Shown piece by piece: positions 25,412 through 40,971 of a stretch of DNA of 64,000 bases. Source of the DNA: Amorphochlora amoebiformis (Eukaryota > Cercozoa > Chlorarachniophyceae); assembly GCA_054601695.1 (NCBI GenBank), contig BAAHQB010000104.1, positions 186,001 through 250,000 of the forward strand. The letters are read 5' to 3'. The position numbers and the translations under genes were made by a program. Position 1 is the first letter of the stretch; each line of letters opens with the position of its first letter. The notes beneath the pieces were generated by a model, which searched no databases, had not been told where the DNA came from, and worked only from the letters and a program-made list of their open reading frames with translations.

Positions 25412-25832
25412 AAGTATATTTACCATGTTACGTACAGGCAAGGATACAATCTTGCTCGACCGACCTTCTACTTGGGAAATTCTACCCGCGCTACACTTTT
25501 GGGACGCGGATATGTAAAAGATGATAAAAAGGGAAAGCTGTGGGTGACTACATCTTAAAGCTGGAGGGTTTGAGGGGTTTGACTCTTTCTGCGTCGTCAT
25601 CAGCATGAGTTTTTGTTGAAACTTATGATTTTCCAGCGATAGCGAGTGTTTGTTGATGTCGTTCTTAATAGATGTACATCCACTCGAAACTTTATGATCC
25701 AAGTTAAAACTACATATATGTGTATACATACATATATACATATAATTATATACATATGTACACACAATGTATTGTAAACGGTGCAAAGTCTAAAACAACA
25801 CCCGAGCATGTGTATACACTACATTGTATATC

Positions 25833-25893
<61 letters not shown>

Positions 25894-26343
25894 GTATGAG
25901 CGTATTAGTATTACGGTTGTAATGTAAACTTATAATATATACGATATACATTTGCATTTGCTATATACGATATATAATAAATTATTAAGACATGGATATC
26001 GTATACACATACATGAATCCATGTAATGACCATTTATAGATATATTATCGCATTTATTAACATATAACTAGATATGTATATTTTAACATATCATAGTACA
26101 ATTATGGGTATACACACACGCATATATATATATATATATATGTATATATCATGATATATATATATTTATATATATATATATATATAAATATATACATGTG
26201 CATATATATAATCTAGATAATATTACAATCATGTATATTATATATATCATAGTACTTATACATGCACATATCAATATATATATATATAATATTATATTTA
26301 TAAATGCTTTAGTATATGTATATATATTATATATGTGTACTAG

Positions 26344-26394
<51 letters not shown>

Positions 26395-26960
26395 GCATAT
26401 TATGATATACAATCTTATGTATTATATTTTACCCATACACTGGCGATATTACACATGTATATGTGTGTGTGTCTGTCTATATTATATATGTGTGTAGTAC
26501 ACACACATATATATATATATATATTTGTATATATATATATATATATTTATATATTTATTATCTGTACTACATGTAAAAATAAATATGTGCATGTGTGAAC
26601 ATTACTATGTATAAATATATGTGTATATATATCATGGATCTACATACTACATATAATACATGTACATACATATATGTGTATATATGTATATATATATATA
26701 TATGTATATAGTATTATGTATATTATGGTGATTGTCACATGATACATATGTATATAATACTACACATCATATTATGTATGCATGTGTATGTATGTATGTA
26801 CATATATATATGTATATATATATATATATATATAAATATATATATCAGTATATGGTATCTATATACTAGATATCTCATGATAGATATCATGATATGATAC
26901 AAGTATATACTAGTATATTACTACCAGGCCCATAGTAGTATTATCATGTATAAGTATAAT

Positions 26961-27004
<44 letters not shown>

Positions 27005-27351
27005 GTATGTATATCTTATAATTAAATAGAGTTATTTAATACTTCTATACATAGCTATTTCTAGATTCGTTTACATAATAATGATATATATATCATTGAA
27101 TATTGTGTAGGGTATAGTCTAGCTATACTCAGTCGGATACTACACATGTGGTGACATTTATGTAATTTACTATTAAATATGATACTGTTACTGAGATTAT
27201 GCTGCAATTATATACAAAAATGTACCAGTGTACATATACTAGTGATATATACATATATACACATACAATATGTATATCTATTAAGCTTATTATATACATA
27301 CATATATATAATGATATGTATATATATATATGTATATATATCTATGTATAA

Positions 27352-27426
<75 letters not shown>

Positions 27427-27559
27427 CTAGTATATTGTACGATCTCGCTGCACTGTATATATCAATTTACATCTTATTCAATTTATATATACTTATATAT
27501 ATATATATATATATGTATGTATTAACAATGAAATCTCCCAAACATTGTGATAACATCTG
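25412..27559. other. Intergenic AT-rich region, no gene seen
   Basis: About 2.1 kb of AT-rich sequence with (AT)n blocks and interspersed short palindrome-like TA-rich words (for example CATGATATGATAC-type stretches near 26870-26900). No supported exon, RNA gene or mobile element was found. Confidence 0.6.
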
Positions 27560-28104
27560 TTAACTTAGCCCGCCCGTACCGAACCCGCAACTCCGCTCAT
27601 AATCCTTCACAAACAAGTCCCCATCTCGAATCCCATCTTCGAACAAAGCCCTCATATCCTCCGGAGATGAGCCTGTAAATGCCTTCGACAGTCTCTTTAA
27701 ATTTGCGGCACTAATGTCTGCGCGCTGACCTAAATTGGCACATTACTCAGTGGTTGTTTAAAGTACACAGTATGCAGTTTGGAACCCATATGAGTATGTA
27801 TTACAAACGTATGTATGGGTGTATGAACATGGATGTGTGATGTATATCTAAGGGTCTGTACATATATATACATATATATGTATGCATATGTGTATATATG
27901 TACATATGTATATGTACATACGCACACATATATATATATATATATACATACATACATACATATATATATATATAATACGTATATGTTATTATATATATAT
28001 ATATATACATATTATATGTATCTATATATATATATTTGCATGTATATATTTATTACCTTATATATCATGAATGATGCAATGAGTACGTGTGATATCATCT
28101 AAAC

Positions 28105-28157
<53 letters not shown>

Positions 28158-28236
28158 TATATACATATATATATATATACATATATATACATATATACAT
28201 ATGTATATTTAGACCTATATATATGTTGGTACATAT

Positions 28237-28282
<46 letters not shown>

Positions 28283-28383
28283 TTACATATCAATATTCAT
28301 ATGTATATATATATATATATATTATATTATATTTTTTTTGATATAGACATACATGGATATACATCTTCATACGCACAAACACG

Positions 28384-28415
<32 letters not shown>

Positions 28416-29206
28416 ATCATATAATATATATACATACCCGCAATCCCTACCGAACCAAGCCGTAGGCCTGACCGCTCTGGGCACACATGCGCAACAGCCA
28501 AACCCTCTAGCTCCCCTCGATCTCCTATCTGTTCTCCTATTGTAAGCTGACTTAGTGTAACGAATTGGGTAATTTTAACACTTACTCGGCCCAGCGATAG
28601 GCGATACGGTTACAGTTAGGTCGACGTCCGGAATTGCAGGTATGGAGCGCGAGATTCCACCGTCACAGTAGGTCGAACCTCGGGAGGAAGGAGCGAGGGA
28701 GAGAGCGAGAGAGAGAGATCGAGGGAGAGCGAGGAAGAGAGCGAGGGAGAGAGGAGAGAGAGAGCGAGGGAGAGAGGAGAGAGAGAGCGAGGAAGAGAGC
28801 GAGGGAGAGCGAGGAAGAGAGCGAAGGAGAGAGCGAGGGAGAGAACGAAGGAGAGAGCGAAGGAGAGAGTGAGGAAAAGAGTGAGCGAAAGCGAGAAAGA
28901 AGAGAGGGCGAAAGGAAAAGAGGGAAAAGAGATACGTGGAAGATTACTCAATAGATATCTCATTAAGGCCAAGGGCTGTTTGTGTTGTATCCAAATTAAA
29001 AAAAGTGTTACGTGTGTGTATACCTTTTTTATGTACATATTATTACTATTATTTCTTATTATCATCATTATCATCAATATTGTAATTACATTTGCATATC
29101 TACGTAATACATTATATTTGTACATGATATACATATATACATACTATATATGTATATATATATATAAATTATATTTATATTTATATTTGTATATATCTAC
29201 AAATAA

Positions 29207-29282
<76 letters not shown>

Positions 29283-29589
29283 AGAGGGTGTGGGATATTT
29301 CAAGTGAGTTTGGGCAGGAGGAGAGGTTGCAATATAGGTGTGGGGACAGGATATGCTACCGGGAAGATGGGTGATTGCTTTTCCTGAGCATTGGCAAGGG
29401 TAGGATTAGAGGTAAGGATCGTGTTGGCTTTAGGCTGGCGAAAGTTGCACAGTTTAGGGGTGGTAGTTACCTTCGCTCAGGGGATATATCGCGCGGGAGC
29501 GAAGCATATCGAAGGGGTGGAAGCTCGGCGGGATATGACAGCTGGTAAATGCGTAGATATGATATAATGATTGTATACTATTAGTGAAC

Positions 29590-29630
<41 letters not shown>

Positions 29631-29638
29631 TATATTTG

Positions 29639-29680
<42 letters not shown>

Positions 29681-29980
29681 ATATATATAATATACATTAT
29701 ATATATATTATATATATATATATATTATATATCAACATATGTTTATATACTATATATGTATATAAAAATATACATTATATATATATATATATATGTATAC
29801 ATAAACACTATATAATACACACACACATATATATATATATGTGGATGTATACACTTTTAAATATATATTTATACATATTTATATTTATATATATATGTAT
29901 ATATATATATATATCTACATATATATATATATATATAATGTATATATGCACGTATATATACATATATACATAATATATAC

Positions 29981-30024
<44 letters not shown>

Positions 30025-30070
30025 GTATATATATATGTGTATGTATACTGACATATACACACACGCGCAC

Positions 30071-30107
<37 letters not shown>

Positions 30108-30197
30108 ATATATATATATTCATATATACATGTATATTTGTACGTAAACATACACATAATATGTATTATAAAAATATGCATATATATACATACATAC

Positions 30198-30243
<46 letters not shown>

Positions 30244-30244
30244 T

Positions 30245-30275
<31 letters not shown>

Positions 30276-31100
30276 CATATGTATATATATTTATATGTAT
30301 GTATATATATTACTATATGAATGTATAGTAATGATCATATTAAAGAGTAAATTAGATAATACCTTGCCTGAATCGTCTGGCCTAGTTGCCTACGATCCAA
30401 AAACTTGTCAAGAACTTTGTTATCACCTGCGTAAACGATGCCTGAGATGTTCTAGACACTTTAATACAAGCTGCCGGGACGTCGATGTCGTTCGACGTCG
30501 ACGCCGCGACGTGACCATACAACTGGATCCAGGTCATCGTGTGATGTTATGCACCTGTATTGCAGTCGGTGACAGAGACGTAGAGCCTACTATTTGCCGT
30601 GAGATGTGCACCTTCGGGCAAAGATTCGAGTATTCCTGTGAGGGACTTACCTGTAGGATTTTCCATTGGGTTAGGAAGTGTGTTGGATGAGAGTTGGCTG
30701 GTACATTTGGATGCATGGTTGTCGAAAAACTTATCAATGCTTTCAGCCCCGAGACATGAGAGAAGACTGGCGACAATCGCGCCTGGAATACATGCAAAGA
30801 AAAGCTATCAATTCGAAGGCCCACGCAATGAGGCCATGGTAGGAGCCAGATCTCCAGAAGATGCATTAAATGCTGTTTTGTGTACCACATAGTTGCTCCG
30901 GTTACACTGCACCAAACAATGGCGGGCACCATTGGGCAAAAAAAAAAAAGTAGCAGAGATCACAAACCTCCGCTGCTCCCACCGAACTTTACAACATTCT
31001 CACGGAAAATACGATGAGATAGAACGCTACGAGCAACTCCGAGCTGATAAGCAAGTAAATGGCCTGAACCTCCGAAAGATAAGGCCAAGCGGGAAGCCAT
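27560..31100 (-). CDS. Patatin-like phospholipase/ATGL-type lipase
   Basis: Eight exons, in transcript order: 30968-31100, 30555-30782, 30363-30441, 29471-29541, 29360-29383, 28586-28678, 28438-28524, 27560-27729 (885 nt, 294 residues). [17 protein letters not shown] is the N-terminal oxyanion/glycine loop of the PNPLA1-5 (adiponutrin/ATGL) type. [13 protein letters not shown] holds the nucleophile Ser in a G-x-S-x-G context split across an intron. LPEGAHL and RLYVSVTD are typical of this family, as is [17 protein letters not shown] supplies the Asp of the Ser-Asp dyad. Family role: acyl hydrolysis of triglyceride or phospholipid at lipid droplets or membranes. The CT-rich intron 28679-29359 provides the pyrimidine tract before the DGG exon. 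Exon 29360-29383 is only 24 nt but is required by phase. The gene is divergent from the tectonin gene. Confidence 0.9.
28681..28916 (+). repeat. GA-rich tract (CT on lipase transcript)
   Basis: Imperfect GAGAGAGCGAGG repeat ending two bases from the acceptor of lipase exon 28586-28678. In the sense (-) direction it is a long polypyrimidine tract. Confidence 0.9.
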
Positions 31101-31128
31101 CAGGTTGTCAGACTGGGTGCCGGATATG

Positions 31129-31188
31129 ACCGGTTAGTGCCGGATAGGACCGGTTAAAACCGGTTAAAACCGGTTAAAACCGGTTATG
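31129..31188. promoter_or_regulatory. ACCGGTTA array in divergent promoter
   Basis: Five copies of ACCGGTTA at about 31130, 31150, 31160, 31170 and 31180, the last four spaced exactly 10 bp (one helical turn). They sit in the 135-bp spacer between the start codons of the lipase (-) and the tectonin gene (+). The core AACCGGTT is palindromic, so it reads alike for both genes. A shared operator or enhancer is inferred. Confidence 0.6.
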
Positions 31189-31235
31189 CTGATTTAGGTT
31201 CCGAAGGAATTTAAAATTTTTGAAATGGCGTCGGC

Positions 31236-31650
31236 ATGAGGCTTGCGTTTTCGACCGTGGCGTGCGTCCTTCCGCTGCTCTCCACAGCGGTTGTGCCCGA
31301 AGCTGTGGAAGAGAGACTTTTAGATTGGGAGAGCGTCGTTGGAGAGGTATGGCAACGGGCCCAAACCCGGGTGGGAGCTGGATGCTTCCATCGCTTCGAA
31401 TGATGAGGTGATGATTGACCGAGGCTGTTGTGTGTGTCAGGCCCTGCCGTCGATGGTACACGTGGTTGATCCATATCGCAATGTATCCGCCGCGGGGAGA
31501 ATGAGAAGACACCGAAGATGCGACACGGATTCCGATGTAAACTATTGTTGCGTGCATGTGTTAAAAATTTAAGATATATTTTATATTTCATACATAAATA
31601 ATAAATATATATATATATATTTTTATATATATATATATATATACATAATA

Positions 31651-31695
<45 letters not shown>

Positions 31696-32188
31696 CATAT
31701 GTATATGTGTGTGTATGTATGTATTCATAATACTGACCCTCCAACCATAACCAGAAATCACAAAATAAACCCGGCCCCTGCGGATCCGAGAGAGGAGGAA
31801 GCTCAGCTGGTCAACTGGTAGATAAACTCTTCAATCCCCAAACGACTCCAACCTCACCACCTGTATGAACAATCTAACCAACAAAATACCCAAACGCGTC
31901 CCAGATCTCGGGTAGCGTGCCTCCTGTGTGTACTGAGGAACCATTTTGCGCTGCCGCCTATGCCCACCAGGTACACGCTATCCAAAGCCGAGACTTCCAG
32001 AACTAGTGGCGATCTAACGCTAACTAACCTCAGGCTCTTTGCCTCGACCCTAAAGGCGAGTGGCAAGTTGTTCATAAGAAGATGATACAGGTCTTAGCCG
32101 ATACGCTAACACTATACCCGCACTAGTCGGGGAAAACTTTTCCATAAATTATATGTTCACATTTAGTGCGTATTAATATATATATGAA

Positions 32189-32230
<42 letters not shown>

Positions 32231-32786
32231 CACGCAAGTATACACCATTATTAAGACTACATGTTATATACATCAAACAATCTAACCCCACCTAATCCTA
32301 ACACTAAACGTGAACCCTTCACCGAACCCCTTCCCCTAAACCCCGCCAATCGTACCCAACCCTAAGGTTTTCGTCGCTGGAACTGACCTAGTTGGGATCG
32401 ATCTGGAGGGGAATGCTTTCTACCATGATATAAGCACGTAAAACCATACCTAATGTTTGAAACTATATCTAAACTCAACGGCCATACATGTGTGATATCC
32501 TATACCGTAGGCTCATAACTAGTTGATATCCTATAACGTAGGCTCATAACTATTTAACGTGTAATAATGATCTCTAGGGGTCTCCCGAAGAGCGACGACG
32601 TATGGAAGGCCTTACCTACTGGAAGTGTATTTAAACAGGTTTTTGAATGTTTTTGTTAGGATGAATATGTGGATGTATGTTGTGATACATATGTATATGT
32701 AAGTATGTACTAATATATATTTTATACACGTACATATATATTTATATATAAGTATATATGTATATATATATATATATGTATGTATT

Positions 32787-32846
<60 letters not shown>

Positions 32847-33618
32847 ACATATATATATATATATATATATGTACGTACACACGCACACGTAGTTTTGTAC
32901 ATGGCCACACCTGGCTCTCACGACTAATACACCCTATTTTCGCATCTCCATTTGGCCATCCATACCACCTGGGCCGCAAATCGCAGAAACTTACACGGCA
33001 ACCATCCATGCTCTCGCATTTCCTTCCCCTGACGCATTCTTAATCTCAGGTATGCGCCTCCGCCGGCAAGATTTACGCCCTCGACGAAGGCAACAAACCC
33101 AAACCTAACGAAAGAGCGCTAACTTCTAACACTTTCGTACTATTCAGCGGGAAGATTGCTGTATCGTGACGCGGGGTCAAGCCCCAAGAACCCGTGGGAG
33201 GACGTGAGCGAAACCTGACTCCAACTAACCCTAACCCTAACCCTAACCCTAACCCTAACCCTAACCCTAACCCTAACCCCAGCGGAGCAAGGGTAAGACC
33301 CTGAACTCGATATCCTGCTGGGAGTCCGATGTTTTTGCTATCGATTCCAAAGGGGAACCCTGGAGATTACAAGGTAAACGAATTACCTAAGATCCACCCC
33401 AACAAACCCTAGCAAACCTGTTCCTATCAAACACTTAACTACCCTAAACCCTAACCCTAAGTACCCTTACCGAAACCAGCTAGCCTAATAGTTAGTGTCC
33501 TAAGCCCAAGTATCTTAACCTCAGGCGGATTGGCATGGAAGTCTATATCGGGGGCGGGGTGTCATTCGGGCTTGTTTCTCAGCGTGCATAGCCATAGGGT
33601 AGCCGTAAGCCTATTGAC

Positions 33619-33666
<48 letters not shown>

Positions 33667-33780
33667 GAGGGAGAGAGAGAGAAAAGGAGGGAGAGAGAGA
33701 GCGAGAGAGAGAGAGACGGGGAAAGAGGGAGAGGGAGAGAGAGAGGGAGAGAGAGAGAGGAGGGAGAGAGAGAGAGGAGG

Positions 33781-33818
<38 letters not shown>

Positions 33819-33845
33819 TAGATAGAGAGAGAAAGACAGAGAGCA

Positions 33846-33878
<33 letters not shown>

Positions 33879-33948
33879 TAGATAGAGAGAGAAAGACAGA
33901 GAGCAAGAGAGCGAGGGAAGGATACATGTATAATATATATATATATGA

Positions 33949-33991
<43 letters not shown>

Positions 33992-34430
33992 TAAGATGTG
34001 TGAGGAGAGAGACTTTGAGAGAGGTTCCAGCCATAAGCTTGTAGGGCTATTTCTAGCCATAAGCTTGTAGGGCTATTTCTAGCCTATATATATATATATA
34101 TATAATATATATATTAAATGTTGTAACATATATACACCCTAGGGTCACTTGTTCGGAGTGGCAATAGACCCAGCCGGAAACCCCGCCGGATTCTACAAGA
34201 ACTTGAATAGTAACATGTTAACATAAAATCATTTCAGGACTTGAACAGTGACATGTTAACACATCGTAACTAACAGTAACATGTTAACATGATAAGCGTA
34301 GCATGATGACATATAAGCGTAGCATGAGATGGTATGATATAATAATAAGTAACCGAAGAATGAGAATAGTAACAGCTTAGCATGCAAACCCACTTCAATC
34401 TACCCTAATGTCGTGTATGTATGTATACTC

Positions 34431-34466
<36 letters not shown>

Positions 34467-34468
34467 GC

Positions 34469-34508
<40 letters not shown>

Positions 34509-34574
34509 CAAATATATATAGATATATATAAATAAATAAATATATATATATATATGTATATATATATGTATAAG

Positions 34575-34606
<32 letters not shown>

Positions 34607-35065
34607 CGTAAGTATAACATATTTAAAAATACATGCCCATATAATATGTTCATACAGTGGGTTTTCGTGTATGAAAGAGAGATATACATGTACATATCCA
34701 TACGATATATGCATGTGTCTTGAGTACATGCTATGAAAGAGAGAGAGAGAGAGAGAGAGTGGGAGAGAGAGAGAGTGGGAGAGAGAGAGAGTGGGAGAGA
34801 GAGAGAGTGGGAGAGAGAGAGTGTGTGAGAGAGAAATTTGAGAGACAGGGAGAGAGAGGCAGAGACGGAGACAAAGAGAAAAAAATAATTAGAGGTAGGA
34901 CGAGAGAGGGAGAGAGAGATTGAGAGAGAGAGCTAGAGGAGAGAGATATTACGAGAAAAAGCGAGACAGAGAGAGAGAGAGAGAAGAGATATGTATAAAA
35001 AAAAGAGAGATAGAGACAAAGGGAGAGAGAGAGGGAGAAAGAGGTATATGAAAAAAGAGATATAA

Positions 35066-35099
<34 letters not shown>

Positions 35100-36129
35100 G
35101 AAGAGATATATAAAAAAGAGAGAAAGAGAGAGAGAGAGAAAGAGATATATAAAAAGAGAGAGAGAGAAAGAGATATCTAAAAAGAGAGAGAGAGAGAAAG
35201 GGATAGAGAGAGAGAAAGACATATTTAAAAAGAGAGAGAGAGAAAGAGATATCTAAAAAGAGAGAGAGAGAGAAAGAGAGGGGAGGAGAAAGGGGTTCCA
35301 GGGCAAGTAGGCCTCGTTAGCATTAAAACTAGGGTTAGGGTTAGGGTTAGGGTTAGGGTTAGGGTTCGCGTTAGGGTTATCAGAGCTAGGGTAGGGTTAG
35401 GGTTAAGGTTCGCGTTATCGTTAGCATTAAAACTAGGGTTAGGGTTAGGGTTAGGGTTAGGGTTCGCGTTAGGGTTAGCATTAGAGCTTGGGTTAGGGTT
35501 AGGGTTAGGGTTCGCGTTAGGGTTAGCATTAAAGCTAGGGTTAGGGTTAGGGTTAGGGTTCGCGTTAGGGGAAGCATTAGGGCTACGGTTAGGGTTAGGG
35601 TTAGGGTTAGGGGAGCATTAGAGCTACGGTTAGGGTTAGGGTTAGAGTTCGCGTTAGGGTTAACAGTAGAGGTAGGGTTAGGGTTAGATCATATTATTCA
35701 GCATGTCTTAGTCCGAGGACCATTGACTCGGTTAGACTTAGGGTTAGGGTTAGGGTTAGGGTTAGGGTTTGGGTTAAGGTTCGCGCGAGGGTTAGCATCA
35801 GAGCTAGGGTTACGGTTAGCGTTAGGGTTAGGGTTTGCGCTAGGGTTAGCATTAGAGCAAGGGTTAAGGTTAGATTTAGGGTTAATTCCCTGAGATCCTC
35901 TCTCTCTCCGTTCGAAATGATATTTACGCTTTTACTAATGTTTTTATCTCTAACTAACTTCTCTCTCACTCTCTATCTCTCTCTCTTTCTTTCTCCGCTC
36001 TCCTAACACGCTCTTTCTCTCTTACCGTAACTCTCTAGGTTCAGCATTAGGGCAAGGTTAGGGTTAGGGTTAGGGTTAGGGTTAGGGTTAGGGTTAGAGT
36101 TGTATATTCGACGGGATTCGCAGGTGTAA

Positions 36130-36165
<36 letters not shown>

Positions 36166-36527
36166 GCACATATGTCTACATAGATGTGATATATATATAT
36201 ATATATATATACATAGAGAGAGAAAGAGAGAAAGAAAAAGAGAAGAAAGAGAGATAGAAACAGAAACAGAAAGAGAGATCACAAGACAGAATCAAAACAC
36301 TCATACCCCTGACCTCCAAGTAATGTGTACCTAACGGATGTCCACCCTAAATGATGTGGACCCTAAATGATGTGTACCTTAAGTGGTGTGGACCCTAATG
36401 ATGTGTACCCCTTTCAGACGAAACCGGTGAGTGGGCAAAAATATCGTCTAAGCTCTCTGGGAAGACAATAAATGTAACCCATGCTCACTCTGAATATGTG
36501 TGTGTCACGTGTATGCATGTAACTGTT

Positions 36528-36566
<39 letters not shown>

Positions 36567-36647
36567 GTATATATAGATATGTATAAGTACATATACATAT
36601 ATATATATATATATGTAAGTTTGAAGATTAAACCTATATTACGTACC

Positions 36648-36707
<60 letters not shown>

Positions 36708-37145
36708 AGTAAGTGTGTAGATTAGACCTATATTACATACCATCGAATATATTAGCGAGTCAAATATATATATATATATGTATATATGTATATATAGAAT
36801 ACATATACGTATACATATATATGTACATATCATATAATGTATAATATAATGTACCTACATATATATATATATATATTAAATATATACTATCCTTAACCTT
36901 AGGGCGGAATCGTACCAAGCATGTGTGGAGGGTCATGAAAAAAAAAACCTAACCCATATATAAATACATATATATATATATATATATATATATTCACATT
37001 TTTAAATACTCATACATATTTAAAACACACACCCACAAACACACACACACACACACAAACAGAGAGCATACCCTTGAGAAAATACATATACGCAAGAACT
37101 TAACACCCTCCCAATTCCAATCCTAACCCTCTATAATCCCTATAT

Positions 37146-37181
<36 letters not shown>

Positions 37182-37591
37182 ATACATATTACTGTTAAAT
37201 GATTTGTATACATTATATATATGCATATATATATATATATATATTTATATGTATATATATATATATATCCATTACCCTAACGTACCTCTAACCCTAACGT
37301 ATCTCTAACCTTCACTCTAATTTAATAACTTTAAGGTCTGCGTCCTTCCCTGAGGGGGAGTCGTATTATGCGTTTGCCGTGAGTAAGGTTGGGCTTCGTA
37401 ACCTCAATTAATTTTGAGTTTTAAATATGTAGATGTGTATGTTGTGTGTATGTATGTATATGTGTGTGTGTGTGTGTCTATAATGGGATGTATTTTATGG
37501 AATTATGTATGTAATGGTATATGTAAATGTATAATATATATATATATATATACATATAAATATATATATATATATGTACATACCTATATAT

Positions 37592-37622
<31 letters not shown>

Positions 37623-37723
37623 GTATATGTATATGTACACATTTGTTCTTAGTATATATGTACATATATTTATGTATGTATTATATGTATATTATGTATA
37701 CACATATACATGCATACATCTAC

Positions 37724-37768
<45 letters not shown>

Positions 37769-37796
37769 TATGTATAATATTTACATATACACAAGC

Positions 37797-37859
<63 letters not shown>

Positions 37860-39813
37860 TTATACATATACATACATATACATATATATATATATATATA
37901 TATATTTCTAAATACACCCAACTAGGAAGGAAAGCTATTCTACAAATTCTCATATGCCCTAAATCCAAGGGTACATTCCTACAACCGAACCCCTTCCCCA
38001 ACCAGCCTTACATTACCTCTAACTCGGTCCACACTAACTGTCATCAGGGCGGAAAATGGTACCCACTTCCGTTGGGTAAGCGATATTTCAGCCCTAACCC
38101 TAACCTATTCCCTACTTGTAACTCTAACACTAATGCTTATCCTAAGCGTAGGTATAGTCTAACCCTAACCCTGAGCTTATGAACTGATGGTAGGGGCTAC
38201 GCATAAGTGGAGACCTTTGGGGGTTCCTGGTACATGTGTTTGTGTGTTTGTTATTGTTTGTGTTATGTAAAATATTATTCATTGTATATTATATATATAT
38301 ATATATATATACATACACGCACACTATATTTATATATATATATATATACTTTTACCCATACATATACATATACATACATATATACATATATACATATCTG
38401 TTCAGCTATTGCGGACATTCTAGGCGGCCAACCCCATACCCTCGTCGCTAACTCTAAGGCAATCGCAATCCTACACCCAACACCCAACACCCAGACCCTA
38501 GTTCAACGCCCAAACACTAACCGTCGGAGTTACCCTCTAATAAGCCATTCAGCGTGACAGTTCGGCTGAATCACGCCCTGGAAACGTCCGCGTAATCTAA
38601 CCATACTCTAACCCTAACAGATCGGTACCCTTCCTTCGACGTACAAATACTTCAAGTTGACCTTTGAAATCACGCCAAATGTATTCCTACCCTAACCCTA
38701 ACTCTAACCCTAACCCTAACCCGCAACCCTAACCCTAACCTGTAACCCTCAGAATGTAGTCGACAAAGTAGGGAGTATAGTATCCATTACCTCCCCTCAA
38801 CAAGTCATGCACCTGCCCTCCGTAAGTTACAGTTTGGCGTAGGATCAGATTATTCATGTCTTACCTACACACACCTAGTGGGGCTGTCATGTTGGGAGCG
38901 ACCTCAGCAGATCTCATGTGTCAGTTTGCATGGTTTCGTTGGGATTAGGATCAGATTATTCAGCATGTCTTAGTCCGAGGACCGTTGACTCCCTTCGTTG
39001 GGATTTGGGTTAGGGTTAGGGTTAGGGTTTTAGATAAGGCTAGGATTATGGCGGGACCTAGGGTTAGGGTTAGGATTAGGATTAGGGTTAGGGTTAGGGT
39101 TAGCTTAGCTACGGGTAGGCTTAGATATAGGCTTGCTTAGTTTCGGAGCTCGGGCAGAGCGGGTTGGTTTAAACGCTTAACCCTAAGTGGAGTCCTGAAA
39201 TTCTAGGTGGTGTTGCAAAAAGGAACTACCGTGGTGGAGGCGACCGTCGATTCAACGGTAGGGTAGTCTCCTTTCAGCGCGATTTTTTAATTTTTAGATT
39301 TTTTTTTTTTGTATTTAATTTTTCGGGGAATAGAGTCGGCAGGGAGTGACGTGTGAAGCTAGCGAACCGTTGCCTGTGGGGAAGAAGACGGAGGTAGTTA
39401 CTGCATTCCTATGTGCGTGTATGTATTTGTATTATGTGTCAGTATGGGTATGTAAATAGAAATGAATTATATGTATCTGTATATGTATATATATGAATTT
39501 ATATATATATATATATATATATGTATAAATATATATACATATATATATTTATATATGTATATAATATGTATATATATATATATGTATATGTCTATGTCTA
39601 TGTATACGTATATGTATATGTATATGTACATATTTATATATTTATATATACATATCTAAATAGGTGACCATAGAGGTTTCAAGATGTATATATATATATA
39701 TATATTCATTTACATATATATATATATATATATATGCATATATATATATACATATATAAATAAATGCATCTTATACATATCTAACCATAGAGACTTCGAG
39801 ATATCTCACATAC

Positions 39814-39855
<42 letters not shown>

Positions 39856-40117
39856 CATATATATATATATATATGTATGTATTTATATAACTATACATAC
39901 CTAAACAGGTGACCATAGAGGTTTCGAGTGGGTATTTCCGCATTTACTATGATGGGCAGATCAAGTGTACCCAGGTAGATAATATATATACATATATATA
40001 CATATATATATATATATATTATATGTATATATATATATATATAATATTCTAATATAACAGAATATAATATATAGTTTGTACATTAATACATGCGTGTATA
40101 TATATACACATACATAT

Positions 40118-40157
<40 letters not shown>

Positions 40158-40209
40158 GCATACCTACACATTGAATTCCAATACATAAGGGTTTCATAGA
40201 AGAGGATAC

Positions 40210-40240
<31 letters not shown>

Positions 40241-40405
40241 TATATATATATATATACATTAGGGTTTCATAGAAGAGGTCAAAACCGCCCCTGATGCCGT
40301 CATGTACGCAAGCTTTGTCGCTACTAACGACTGGATCCCTGCTGTAATATATATATACACACATATATATATATATATACATATATATATATGTATATAT
40401 AGATA

Positions 40406-40494
<89 letters not shown>

Positions 40495-40496
40495 GC

Positions 40497-40565
<69 letters not shown>

Positions 40566-40923
40566 TATACACCATCCCTAACCCAAACCCAACCCCATAC
40601 TGATTCTAACCCTAACCCTATCCCCAAACGCTAACCCTAACTCCAACCCTAACCCTAACCAAGTTCTTGGAGTTTGTGTCAAGCCTAAGTGATTTTAGGA
40701 TGCAATTATAGAGGACTTGATGTATGATAAAGGCTCGGCGCCGCTACCTGTCGATATGAGTTGTCTTACAGGAGGGGGGGTAAATTTGGGGTTGGGGTTA
40801 TGTGTGTGTGTGTTTATTTATAATTTGTTTATACACACATATACATATATATATATATATACATAAATGTGTGTATGTATGTGTGTATGTATATGTGTAT
40901 TATATACTTTGATGTATTCACTG

Positions 40924-40971
<48 letters not shown>

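Noticed and set aside
30636-30650. 15-nt intron in the lipase gene
   Set aside because: In frame without a stop; a continuous exon explains the sequence more simply. Kept only as something to check.
30295-30690. 131-codon plus-strand frame with Cys/Arg-rich sequence
   Set aside because: Antisense shadow of lipase exons 30363-30441 and 30555-30782, which carry recognisable family motifs.
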